Shown: positions 9,009 to 17,289 of the stretch, piece by piece | Numbering within the stretch: the stretch's first letter is position 1 | Layout: each line of letters opens with the position of its first letter | NCBI GenBank assembly: GCA_001627925.1 | Contig: LUQC01000024.1 | Span: forward strand, 1 to 51,857 | Source of the DNA: Rhodobacteraceae bacterium REDSEA-S34_B6 | Lineage (GTDB): Bacteria > Pseudomonadota > Alphaproteobacteria > Rhodobacterales > Rhodobacteraceae | DNA: 51,857 nucleotides | Direction of reading: 5' to 3' | Notes under the pieces: generated by a model | What the model was told of the DNA's origin: nothing | The model's database searches: none | The model's input: only the letters and a program-made list of their open reading frames with translations | Position numbers and translations under genes: made by a program

Positions 9009-9061
9009 AAAATGGTTTTTGTTAGTTCTGCAATAGTTGAATACGCTGTAGGAAGCTGATG

Positions 9062-10951
9062 ATGTCATTATCAATTCAAGCAACTTGGTTACGCGGTGAT
9101 ATAAGGTCTAAATTAAGCAGAATATCAAAAGCTAAGTTCAAGTCTATAGAACTTACTGAGAATGACTTAATTGATGCAAAAGAAGATGGTGAAGACCTAA
9201 AGGCTTTGTTGTTTGACTATGGATTAAGACTATCCATTTTCGAAATTTCTTCCAACCTTCAGGGGATAAATAATAATCCAGATAAAGAAACCATAAAAAA
9301 GATAGATTTAAAATTTGAGGCCGCTAAATTCCTTGGTTCAAATTTAATCCTCCTGAAATCTACAATATTAAAACAAAATTACTTGGACTGTTCGTCAATT
9401 GATCGAGCTTTGAAATACATCGCTTTGCGTGCATCGCATTTTCGTATCCGTGTTGCTTATATGAACATACCAACTGATGTTTCGATTGGTAAGTTAGATC
9501 CTGCGATAAAAATAATTGAGTCAATTGGTAGCCCATATCTTGGTTTGGCTATTAATTCTCTTTATGCCTTATCAAATGGGTCAAGGCCCTCGGAATTACG
9601 CGATGTGCCCATTCATCGTATTTTTCATGTTCAGCTTTGTGATGGATATGTGCAGCAGCCTGCTAGTGAAGAGCATTCGCATCATAGTGACATGTTACCT
9701 GGCCAAGGAAATCTTAACTTAGCAGGTTTTGTCAAAGTTATTGCTGCTAGTGGATATAAAGGTAGTTGGTCGCTTGCAAAAATTGATAGTAAAAAAGCAA
9801 AAGAAAGTTTTATAGACAACGCATATGACGCTTACAGAGCATTAGTTAGTCTTCTTGATAAAGTTGAACGTAGCGATCCACAAATAAAATTTGAAACACC
9901 CAATATGCCTGCCAGAGTTTATACTTCAGGCGTTGAATTTCTTGAATTTTCTGTTGATGATGAAAGCCACTATCAAATTACACAAATTTTATCATCTTTA
10001 TGTTTTCGCATGGAAAGAAAACACATATCAAAGGCTGTTGAGCTATGGCGCCAAGGGTCTGTGAACATAGTTCTTAATAATGAAAAAAAAGGGTTCTCGC
10101 GTAGTTCATTTTTAGAACATGGGCCCTCCTTATGTGCGATAGGTCTGCGTGTAAGAGACTCTGCGGATACAGTAGAGAGAGCCTCAGCGTTAGGTGCAAG
10201 TTTATTTAGCCAAGCTGTTGGTTCTAGTGAGTTAGAAATTCCTGCAATAAATGGTGTTGGTGAAAGTCTTGTGTACTTTATTGATGAACAGTCCGATTTA
10301 CATCGTGTATGGGATATAGAATTTAACCCGGTTAACAAATCGGAAGCCGTACAACCTTGTGGTGTAAGACGAATTGATCATATTGCTCAGACAATGAAGT
10401 TTGATGAAATGCAAAGTTGGTTACTGTATTATATCTCAACCTTCGAGATGGAGAAAAAACCAGTAGTCGATGTAATTGATCCATCAGGAGTTATTTACAG
10501 TCAGGTTTTAGAGAGTCCGGAAGGTGAAGTGAGGTTAAATTTAAATGGAGCAGATAATAGTGAAACGTTTGCTTCTAAATTTCTTACAAGCCGTTTTGGT
10601 GCTGGAACCCAGCACATTGCGTTACTTTCTGACGATATATTTGAAACTTCAAAAATCCTTGAAGCTTCACGGTTTGAGAGACTTCAAATGCCTGATGAGT
10701 ATTATAACGATTTAAAACAAAAATACGGACTAGCCGAAGATTTTGTAAACAAGCTTCAAACTTCTAATATTCTTTATACAAAGAATAATGGGGAATATTT
10801 TCAAATATATTCAGCACCAATTTTTGATGGTTTCTTTTTCGAAATTGTTGAAAGACGCGATCAATACCAGGGTTATGGTTCAAGAAATGCCTCTGCTCGT
10901 TTAGCTGCTCAAAGTAATTATAAACAAGCAGATAGGACCGCATATGTGTAA
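9062..10951 (+). CDS. QuiC-like fusion: TIM-barrel (3-dehydroshikimate dehydratase-type, metal site degenerate) plus HPPD-like domain
   Basis: 629 residues from the second of two adjacent ATGs (AGGA 8 bases upstream). Residues 1 to about 270 match the AP-endonuclease-type TIM barrel of bifunctional QuiC/QuiC1 proteins; about 285-620 are the vicinal-oxygen-chelate, 4-hydroxyphenylpyruvate-dioxygenase-like half. In QuiC1 the barrel metal is held by Glu134, Asp165, Gln191 and Glu239. Here the colinear positions read Met134 (VAYMNI), Asn165 (LAINSL), Gln191 (HVQLCD) and Ala239 (WSLAKI), so three ligands are gone. The HPPD-like half keeps its facial triad: His440 (RIDHIAQ), His518 (TQHIAL), Glu594 (FFEIVE). 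Dehydroshikimate dehydration by this protein is therefore doubtful; the iron/metal domain may be the active part. A standalone barrel at 14977 keeps all ligands. Confidence 0.85.
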   Translation: MSLSIQATWLRGDIRSKLSRISKAKFKSIELTENDLIDAKEDGEDLKALLFDYGLRLSIFEISSNLQGINNNPDKETIKKIDLKFEAAKFLGSNLILLKSTILKQNYLDCSSIDRALKYIALRASHFRIRVAYMNIPTDVSIGKLDPAIKIIESIGSPYLGLAINSLYALSNGSRPSELRDVPIHRIFHVQLCDGYVQQPASEEHSHHSDMLPGQGNLNLAGFVKVIAASGYKGSWSLAKIDSKKAKESFIDNAYDAYRALVSLLDKVERSDPQIKFETPNMPARVYTSGVEFLEFSVDDESHYQITQILSSLCFRMERKHISKAVELWRQGSVNIVLNNEKKGFSRSSFLEHGPSLCAIGLRVRDSADTVERASALGASLFSQAVGSSELEIPAINGVGESLVYFIDEQSDLHRVWDIEFNPVNKSEAVQPCGVRRIDHIAQTMKFDEMQSWLLYYISTFEMEKKPVVDVIDPSGVIYSQVLESPEGEVRLNLNGADNSETFASKFLTSRFGAGTQHIALLSDDIFETSKILEASRFERLQMPDEYYNDLKQKYGLAEDFVNKLQTSNILYTKNNGEYFQIYSAPIFDGFFFEIVERRDQYQGYGSRNASARLAAQSNYKQADRTAYV

Positions 10952-10993
10952 TTTCTATTCACCTTTGCACCTGCAATTTAAGGACAAGAGAAA

Positions 10994-11803
10994 ATGAAAA
11001 AGGTTGATGAAGCTGAAGCATTAGGCAACTGGTGGAAAACTTCTATCATTGATATGGAGCCTGGCCGTATTGAATTTCGCGGTCATCCAATACAAGACTT
11101 AATCGGTACAGTAACCTTTCCACAAATGATTTGGTTAATGATAAGAGGGGATCTTCCAAGTTTGGATGAGGCAGCACTCTTTGAGGCTGCTTTAGTTGCC
11201 GCAGTTGATCACGGCCCACAGGCACCGTCTATTGCTGCAGCTAGAATGGCTATAACCTGCGGTTTGAGTATAAATAATGCAATGGGTTCTGCAGTGAATA
11301 TGTTGGGTGATATCCATGGTGGTGCAGGTGAACAATGTGCGGAACTATTTTATGATATAGACGAAAAAATGTCTAAAGGCCTTGAGCTTCAAGAGGCAGT
11401 CAAATTGGGCATTGACGGGTGGAATGCTACTCATGGGAAAATCGTTTCTGGTTTTGGGCACCGGTTTCATAAACCAAATGATCCAAGAGCACCTCGCATT
11501 ATGGCTCTAATTAGAGAAGCCGCATCGAGAAACATAGTATCGGGAAAATTTGCTGAAATCGCAGAAGCTGTACAACGCGAAATTGCAGCTCGGCGTGGCG
11601 GCCGTCCTATTGCAATGAATATTGACGGTTCAACAGCTGCCGTTTTTTGTGAATTGGGCTTTCCTCCGCCACTTTCGAGAGGTTTGTTTTGTATCTCTAG
11701 ATCTGTGGGTATTCTTGCACACTCCTGGGAACAGCTTAATCAAGGGGGGCGAAATAAGGGACCAATGCCTCCAAATTATCTGCCAAAATTTGAGGCAGAT
11801 TGA
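10994..11803 (+). CDS. Citryl-CoA lyase / short citrate-synthase-fold protein
   Basis: 269 residues, much shorter than citrate synthase (about 370-430) but like the standalone citryl-CoA lyase or the C-terminal domain of ATP-citrate lyase. All three catalytic residues of the fold are present: His108 in DIHGGAGEQ, His156 in FGHRFHKPNDPRAP and Asp211 in MNIDGSTAAVFCELGFPP. It should cleave or form a C-C bond next to an acyl-CoA, releasing or using acetyl-CoA and a keto acid. The small N-terminal domain is cut down. ATG start after AAGGACAAG. Next gene follows after 3 bases. Its place in a block with an acylating aldehyde dehydrogenase suggests a CoA-ester step in the pathway. Confidence 0.8.
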   Translation: MKKVDEAEALGNWWKTSIIDMEPGRIEFRGHPIQDLIGTVTFPQMIWLMIRGDLPSLDEAALFEAALVAAVDHGPQAPSIAAARMAITCGLSINNAMGSAVNMLGDIHGGAGEQCAELFYDIDEKMSKGLELQEAVKLGIDGWNATHGKIVSGFGHRFHKPNDPRAPRIMALIREAASRNIVSGKFAEIAEAVQREIAARRGGRPIAMNIDGSTAAVFCELGFPPPLSRGLFCISRSVGILAHSWEQLNQGGRNKGPMPPNYLPKFEAD

Positions 11804-11806
11804 CCA

Positions 11807-13000
11807 ATGAATCTTGCAAAGAAAGCTTTTCAAATAGGTCTTATTGGCACTGGTCGGATAAGCGATATTTATTTAGAAAATTGTTTAAAATTCCCAGAGT
11901 TAAATATTGCAGCTTGTGGTAGCCTTGATCAAGAGGAGGCTGAAAAAAAGGCGAAAAAATATGGCATAAAAAGAATATGCCTCCCTGAAGAAATAATTTG
12001 TGATAAGTCGATTGATTGCATTTTGAATCTTACCGTCCCGGCTGCTCATGCAGAAATCAGCAGGAAGTCACTGATAGCGGGGAAGCATGTATATTCTGAA
12101 AAACCTTTTGCGACCTCTGTTTCAGATGGTGAAGAAATCTTAAAGTTAGCAAAAGAAAAAAACTTAAAGGTTGGAAATGCCCCAGATACCTTTTTAGGTG
12201 GCCGGTGGCAAACCGTCCGTAAAATACTAGACGATGGAATTATAGGGAAACCGTTAGGTGTTATGGCGTACGTTGGAACTCATGGCGTTGAAAGGCATAA
12301 TCCTAATCCAGATTTCTACTATAAAAAAGGTGGTGGGCCGCTTTTAGATCTTGGGCCATATTACCTTACTGCAATGGTATCTTTACTAGGGCCAATAAAG
12401 CGCGTTTCTGGAATGGCTTCCCGTTCCTTTTCGCATAGAGAGATAGAAAATGGTCCGCGATATGGCGAATTAATTGCAGTTGAAGTGGAGACACACTCTC
12501 TATCAACATTAGAATTTTCAAACGGGATACTCGGTTCAATGACGATGAGTTTCGACATATGGGATAGTGATACACCCAGATTTGAAATATACGGCGAAGC
12601 AGGTACCATATGTATTCCTGACCCTGATCCTGTTCATGGTGCAAATGTTTTTCAAGGTCCTGTTTATTATCGCACCAGAGCAGATTCAAGATGGGAGTTT
12701 CAGCCAAGGCCAAAGGATCGTGAAAACTGGAATGTGGCAAATAACTTACATGGGTTTAATGAAGATAGTAGAGGTTTAGGTCTTTTAGACTTGGCGTATT
12801 CAATTCAAGAAGACAGACCTGTGCGCCCTAGTGGTGAACTTGCCCATCATGTTTTGGAGGTAATGTGTGGAATACAGGAGTCTTCTCAGAAAAATATATC
12901 GGTAAGCATTCAAAGTAGTTGTATCAGGCCCGCGCCCCTTCCCGTTAGTTTTCCAAAGAAAGCAAAGGGAATTGAAGAGGAATTACAGAATGTCAGTTGA
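11807..13000 (+). CDS. Gfo/Idh/MocA family dehydrogenase (397 aa)
   Basis: Rossmann start IGLIGTGRISDIYLENC with GxGxxS-type loop, then YSEKPFATSVSDG containing the catalytic Lys, and GGGPLLDLGPYYLTAMVSLLG, the Asp-x-Gly-x-Tyr/His region of the C-terminal domain. This resembles the 1,5-anhydro-sugar or scyllo-inositol dehydrogenase side of the family more than the 347-residue protein at 4892. It starts 3 bases after the lyase stop with GAGGCAG as ribosome site, and its end overlaps the next start by 11 bases, so it is in an operon. Reaction: NAD(P)-linked oxidation or reduction of a sugar or cyclitol hydroxyl; substrate unknown. Confidence 0.88.
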   Translation: MNLAKKAFQIGLIGTGRISDIYLENCLKFPELNIAACGSLDQEEAEKKAKKYGIKRICLPEEIICDKSIDCILNLTVPAAHAEISRKSLIAGKHVYSEKPFATSVSDGEEILKLAKEKNLKVGNAPDTFLGGRWQTVRKILDDGIIGKPLGVMAYVGTHGVERHNPNPDFYYKKGGGPLLDLGPYYLTAMVSLLGPIKRVSGMASRSFSHREIENGPRYGELIAVEVETHSLSTLEFSNGILGSMTMSFDIWDSDTPRFEIYGEAGTICIPDPDPVHGANVFQGPVYYRTRADSRWEFQPRPKDRENWNVANNLHGFNEDSRGLGLLDLAYSIQEDRPVRPSGELAHHVLEVMCGIQESSQKNISVSIQSSCIRPAPLPVSFPKKAKGIEEELQNVS

Positions 13001-13649
13001 AGAGATTAAAATCGGAGATCCTTTTTTTTCGGTGAAATTAATAAAAAGTAACAAGAATATTTTTGTGAACGGAAAGGCGATCGTTTTAAATTTATCGAAT
13101 TCTCCATTGAAGATAAGGCAACAAGTGCTCGGGCATTTACAATCAGTAATTGTAATTGATACCGCACTTACTGATGTCCAATGCGCTGTTCTTATCGAAG
13201 GTCTATCAAATCATCTAAGCGATAGTGATTTACTTAAAAAAGTGTGTATGAAATGGCCAACTGCATTTGAAGTCAGAAAAGAGGAGCGTTTGCGAGGCGT
13301 TGAACACTATATGTCTCCTAAGCAGTGGGTTGGTCAGATTGGATTGACTTTTTATTGCTCAATGTCGGTGCCGTTGAAAGTAGGCTTACATAAAGATCAT
13401 CCATTTTGCCCTTTGCCTGGTTTTCGAGAGGTACATACTCAGGTCATAGGAGTTGGCAAAATGCAGCAGTGCTATCAGAAAGATATACGATCTTTATATA
13501 TTGAAGAATTAATGGCGCCAGGGGTTACTCACAGGCCAATGTATGATGCCGATGGAAATTATCCATGGCATCAATATGAAACGGTTACACCATCAATATT
13601 TATGGCGGTCGAAATGCTTCCAGATGGCGCTAGTCCACCAAATAGTTGA
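12990..13649 (+). CDS. Unrecognised protein, 219 aa, possible cupin-like fold
   Basis: I do not recognise this family. The start is the ATG at 12990, which follows GAAGAGG and overlaps the preceding stop. The C-terminal half is rich in well-spaced polar residues that look conserved: GLHKDHPF, FREVHTQVIGVGKM, YIEELMAPGVTHRPMYD and YPWHQYET. Alternating strands with His/Glu/His look like a double-stranded beta-helix (cupin-type) metal site, but this is pattern reading only. There is no signal peptide or membrane segment. It sits between two Gfo/Idh dehydrogenases in an operon, so a role in the same pathway (isomerase, lactonase, epimerase or accessory) is likely. Confidence 0.75.
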   Translation: MSVEEIKIGDPFFSVKLIKSNKNIFVNGKAIVLNLSNSPLKIRQQVLGHLQSVIVIDTALTDVQCAVLIEGLSNHLSDSDLLKKVCMKWPTAFEVRKEERLRGVEHYMSPKQWVGQIGLTFYCSMSVPLKVGLHKDHPFCPLPGFREVHTQVIGVGKMQQCYQKDIRSLYIEELMAPGVTHRPMYDADGNYPWHQYETVTPSIFMAVEMLPDGASPPNS

Positions 13650-13656
13650 GGTAAAT

Positions 13657-14853
13657 ATGACTGAAAAAATTCTTCCAGAGAAGATAACTTTTGAAAAAAA
13701 ATTTCCAAAGTTTAAAAGACGCTTAAGGTTAGGTATCGTCGGGGGTGGTAGAATTTCTCAAACGCAGGCTATGGCAGCCCGTCTTACTAATCGATGGGAG
13801 GTCGTGGCAGGAGCATTCTCATCTGATCCCAAAAATTCCAAGAGACGTGCTGAAGAGCATTTTATTTCTGATGAGCGGGCTTATAGCTCATTTGAAGAGA
13901 TGGCTATCAAGGAAGCGAAGAGGCGAGATAGAATTGACGCAGTAATGATTACAACGCCCAATCACTTGCATCATGAAGTTGCAAAGGTGTTTATTGAAGC
14001 TGGGATCGATGTAATTTGCGACAAGCCCCTAACTAATGCTACTCCTGAAGCAGAGATGCTTGAAGATTTACTTTCTAAGGAAAATGTAAATTTTTGCGTA
14101 TGCTATACGATGTCATGTTTTCCAATGGTAAGGCAGGCGAGAGAGTTTGTTACTGCTGGTAAGATTGGAAATATTAATCAAATACATGTAGAATTTTTAC
14201 AGGATTGGATGGTGCCGGAAGAGGCTTTGCTGGCACCCCATGTTAAGTGGCGACTGGATCCAAAAATATCAGGACCAACAAGCTGTGTTGGGGATATTGG
14301 AACGCATGCAGCGCATTTAGCTCAATTTGTTTCAAGTTTAAAGTTGACGGATGTAAAAGCAGAATTTCATGTTTGTGGTGCCCCGAAAGCTTTGGAAGAT
14401 ACGGCATTTATGATGACTAGATACGAGGGCGGGGTTCCAGGAACATTGTTAGCTACCCGACTAGCTACTGGTAAAAGGGGTGGCCTAAACCTAAGAATAT
14501 ATGGTTCTGAGGGAGGAATTGAATGGAATTTGGAAAGTAGCGAAGAATTAAAACTAAGTGTTTATGGAAAACCAGATCAAACCATCAGTCGTGGTCATGG
14601 TCATGGTGTGTCATCTGATACAGAGCGGTTGGTGCGAACTGCAAGGGGTTTTTCGGAAGGGATAATCGAAGCGTGGGCAAATCTTTATTCAGAGTTTGCA
14701 ATTGCAGTGGCTGCGCGTCTTGATGAAAAGGAATTACCTAAAAATTTGCTGAGTTTTCCAACTATTTCTGAAGGGGTGGCTGGCGTTCGTTTTATTGAAG
14801 CATCCGTACTATCAAACTCGAAAGGTGGGACGTGGATACCGATAAACGGATAA
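13657..14853 (+). CDS. Gfo/Idh/MocA family dehydrogenase (398 aa)
   Basis: The ATG at 13657 follows GTTGAGG and lies 7 bases after the previous stop; 38 codons of open frame upstream overlap that gene and are not used. About 35 residues precede the Rossmann strand LRLGIVGGGRISQTQAMAAR. ICDKPLTNATPEAE holds the EKP-type Lys (here DKP). GDIGTHAAHLAQFV gives the Asp and His of the active site. The residues HGHG near the C-terminus and length of about 390 match the longer sugar dehydrogenases of this superfamily. It is the last gene before the promoter at 14894. Third Gfo/Idh enzyme of the block, suggesting successive oxidation and reduction at different carbons. Confidence 0.88.
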   Translation: MTEKILPEKITFEKKFPKFKRRLRLGIVGGGRISQTQAMAARLTNRWEVVAGAFSSDPKNSKRRAEEHFISDERAYSSFEEMAIKEAKRRDRIDAVMITTPNHLHHEVAKVFIEAGIDVICDKPLTNATPEAEMLEDLLSKENVNFCVCYTMSCFPMVRQAREFVTAGKIGNINQIHVEFLQDWMVPEEALLAPHVKWRLDPKISGPTSCVGDIGTHAAHLAQFVSSLKLTDVKAEFHVCGAPKALEDTAFMMTRYEGGVPGTLLATRLATGKRGGLNLRIYGSEGGIEWNLESSEELKLSVYGKPDQTISRGHGHGVSSDTERLVRTARGFSEGIIEAWANLYSEFAIAVAARLDEKELPKNLLSFPTISEGVAGVRFIEASVLSNSKGGTWIPING

Positions 14854-14893
14854 ATGTATACTTAAGTGATGTACATTAATCGAAATAATAAAG

Positions 14894-14922
14894 TTGATTT
14901 TTTGTAAAATATCTGATATTAT
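14894..14922 (+). promoter_or_regulatory. Sigma-70-like promoter with palindromic operator over the -10 box
   Basis: TTGATT (14894-14899), 17-base spacer, TATTAT (14917-14922). The perfect palindrome AATATC-t-GATATT (14908-14920) spans the spacer and part of the -10 box, the classical position for a repressor. AAAATATC at 14906-14913 is also present in the TRAP operator (5974-5981). It drives the TIM barrel, aldehyde dehydrogenase and ThDP genes. Promoter match is good; the regulator is inferred. Confidence 0.55.
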
Positions 14923-14976
14923 TGTTCATATTGGTTAAAAGCTATTTAATCGGATGTAATATTGGGGCTTTTAAAT

Positions 14977-15870
14977 ATGACTGATATGAATAATCAGGGC
15001 ATTGAAAAAAGCTTATATTCTCTTGCACACCTAACTTTGATTGGTGCGACTCCTGCTGAGCTCGTGTATATTGCTGCTCGTGCTGGATATGATGCGGTTA
15101 GCCCCAGATTTATACCAATGCATGTTGCTGGTGAGTTCAAACACTCTCCTATCCAAAAGGATCAGATAATTGCCACAAAAACGGCTCTCGCTACCACTGG
15201 GTTAAAAGTCCTTGACGTCGAAATCGCTCGGATCACTGACGAGACGGATCCGCGGTCCTTTGTGCCAGCACTAGAGCTGGGTGGGGAGCTAGGTGCGAAA
15301 CAAATGATTATGAGTGCATGGACAAAGACCAGGGATGATAGAAGTTTCCTGATTGATACATATGCGGAAACATGTGATTTAGCAGCTCCTTTCGGTATCA
15401 CTGTAGACTTAGAGTTCCCAAGCTTTTCTAGACTGAGAACCCTAGACGATGCTTTAGACATTGTTCGAGCTGCAAATAAACCAAATAGCGGTATACTTAT
15501 TGACACATTATATCTGCACTTGAGCCGCGTAGATATTGGAGAATTGCTTCACGTTCCTAGTGAATTTCTCCATTTTTTGCATGTTTCAGATTGTTTGCCT
15601 GGCATCGCTGACACGCGGGCCGGGATGATTCAATTAGCACGAGATGCGCGATTATATCCAGGTGAAGGTTGGATAGATTTTAAAGGAATAATAGAGCGAA
15701 TGCCTCCAGTTCACTACTCTATAGAATTACCAAATCAGAGCCGTGTTTTGGAATTAGGATATGAAGAACACGCAAGGCGTTGTCTTGAATACGCCAAACG
15801 AACTTTTGGAAAAGTTGTGTCAAAGAGAAGAAAAACAGCTGAAAAAAATGACTTAGTATTACAAGATTAG
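14977..15870 (+). CDS. Sugar phosphate isomerase/epimerase-type TIM barrel
   Basis: 297 residues from the ATG at 14977 (GGGG 9 bases upstream); the in-frame TTG at 14962 lies within the leader. It is a xylose-isomerase-like TIM barrel with a complete metal site: Glu146 (VDLEFPSF), Asp176 (ILIDTLYL), His202 (LHVSDC) and Glu250 (YSIELPN). The YPGEGWIDFKGI segment and the position of the ligands match the IolE/IolI/hydroxypyruvate isomerase/dehydroshikimate dehydratase group. It is cytosolic and should isomerise, epimerise or dehydrate a keto-sugar or keto-cyclitol. It contrasts with the QuiC-like barrel of the same block, which lost its ligands. The next gene starts 9 bases later. Confidence 0.85.
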   Translation: MTDMNNQGIEKSLYSLAHLTLIGATPAELVYIAARAGYDAVSPRFIPMHVAGEFKHSPIQKDQIIATKTALATTGLKVLDVEIARITDETDPRSFVPALELGGELGAKQMIMSAWTKTRDDRSFLIDTYAETCDLAAPFGITVDLEFPSFSRLRTLDDALDIVRAANKPNSGILIDTLYLHLSRVDIGELLHVPSEFLHFLHVSDCLPGIADTRAGMIQLARDARLYPGEGWIDFKGIIERMPPVHYSIELPNQSRVLELGYEEHARRCLEYAKRTFGKVVSKRRKTAEKNDLVLQD

Positions 15871-15879
15871 AGGAAAAGA

Positions 15880-17289
15880 ATGGGCCGAGAAATTACTGAA
15901 AAAGAGCAAGCTCTAGTTGATAAAATGGTCTCTAAAGCAAAGTCCGCGATGGTAAAGATAGAAAATTGGACGCAGAGAGACCTTGATCGGTTAAGCCAAG
16001 CAATTGCATGGTACGCGGGTAATGAAAAAACCTTCACAAGGCTTGCTCAACAGGGCGTGGATGAAAGTGGCATTGGGGATAGGGCTGGGCGCCCAGGAAA
16101 AAGATTTAAAATTCACATGGTCCTCAGGGATGTTTTGCGCACCCCATCCACTGGTATTGTGGAAACTGATGCTAAGAGAGGATTAGTAAAATATGCAAAG
16201 CCAGCGGGAGTTATTGCTTCGTTGATACCTATGACTAACCCCGCCATGACACCGCCGGTAACGGGTGTATCATCTGCAAATGCAAGAAACGCAGTTATTT
16301 TTTCTCCTCATCCCAGAACAGCTGCAACTACCTGTGAGATGTCACGTATAATGCGAGCGGCTTGTCATGCAGTAGGAGCACCAGAAGACTTATTTCAATG
16401 TATTGAACGGCCTTCCATACCAATGACACAATACCTAATGGAGAGTTGCGATTTAACTTTGGCAACGGGCGGGAAGCCTATGGTTCAAGCTGCTTATTCT
16501 TCAGGAAAGCCTGCTTATGGAGTTGGGGCTGGTAACAGCACGATAGTCGTAGATGAAACTGCGGATCTTAATGAAGCAGCGAAGAATATTATGATTTCAA
16601 AGACATCGGACTTTGGCTCTGGGTGTTCTGCTGATGGGAATATAGTAATTCAGAAATCTATTTATAGTAATATGGTCTCTGAGCTCCAGGCAAATAATGG
16701 ATATCTATGCAATAGTGCTGAAAAAGAGTTATTATCTAGAGCGATGTGGGATAATAAAGAAAACCGCACATTCTCCACGATTGCCTGTAAACCTCAACAG
16801 CTTGCCTTAGTCGCAGGTTTTGAAATCCCCGAACATATCAAATTCCTTATGGTCGAGAATAATGGACAAATTGGGAGGGAACATAAATTTTCAAAGGAAA
16901 AGCTCACGACCCTAATGGCTTTATATTATTTTGAGGAGTTTCCCGATGCACTTAATATTATTCAAAAGATTTATGAGGTAGGGGGAAAAGGGCACTCTTG
17001 TGGAATACACAGTACTAGTGACAAGAATATAGATGCTTTAGCTAGAGTTGCTCCAGTTAGCCGCATGATGGTTCGTCAGCCTCAATCAAAATCCAATGCA
17101 GGATCTTGGACGAACGGTATGCCAATGACTAGTTCATTAGGTTGTGGAATTTGGGGTGGGAATATTACAAATGAAAACGTAACCATGAAGCACATGATGA
17201 ACTACACCTGGGTGAGTAAACCAATACAGGAAGATCGCCCTTCTGAGCGAGAGCTTTTTGGGGAGTTCTTTGGTCAGGAGGTTGCATGA
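15880..17289 (+). CDS. CoA-acylating aldehyde dehydrogenase (SauS/AdhE-type)
   Basis: 469 residues. The sequence follows the acylating branch of the aldehyde dehydrogenase superfamily: LVKYAKPAGVIASLIPMTNP, then VIFSPHPRT, the cofactor region YGVGAGNSTIVVDE, and the catalytic Cys249 in KTSDFGSGCSADGN. There is no Glu268-type general base motif of the hydrolytic enzymes. It converts an aldehyde plus CoA and NAD(P)+ to an acyl-CoA. The closest named type I recall is sulfoacetaldehyde dehydrogenase (acylating); succinate-semialdehyde and acetaldehyde versions look similar, so the substrate stays open. It overlaps the ThDP enzyme gene by four bases (ATGA), which suggests the ThDP enzyme makes the aldehyde. 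Confidence 0.87.
   Translation: MGREITEKEQALVDKMVSKAKSAMVKIENWTQRDLDRLSQAIAWYAGNEKTFTRLAQQGVDESGIGDRAGRPGKRFKIHMVLRDVLRTPSTGIVETDAKRGLVKYAKPAGVIASLIPMTNPAMTPPVTGVSSANARNAVIFSPHPRTAATTCEMSRIMRAACHAVGAPEDLFQCIERPSIPMTQYLMESCDLTLATGGKPMVQAAYSSGKPAYGVGAGNSTIVVDETADLNEAAKNIMISKTSDFGSGCSADGNIVIQKSIYSNMVSELQANNGYLCNSAEKELLSRAMWDNKENRTFSTIACKPQQLALVAGFEIPEHIKFLMVENNGQIGREHKFSKEKLTTLMALYYFEEFPDALNIIQKIYEVGGKGHSCGIHSTSDKNIDALARVAPVSRMMVRQPQSKSNAGSWTNGMPMTSSLGCGIWGGNITNENVTMKHMMNYTWVSKPIQEDRPSERELFGEFFGQEVA

Noticed and set aside
10994-11803. Full citrate or 2-methylcitrate synthase
   Set aside because: Length is about 100 residues too short, with the first part missing, and no TCA or methylcitrate genes are adjacent.
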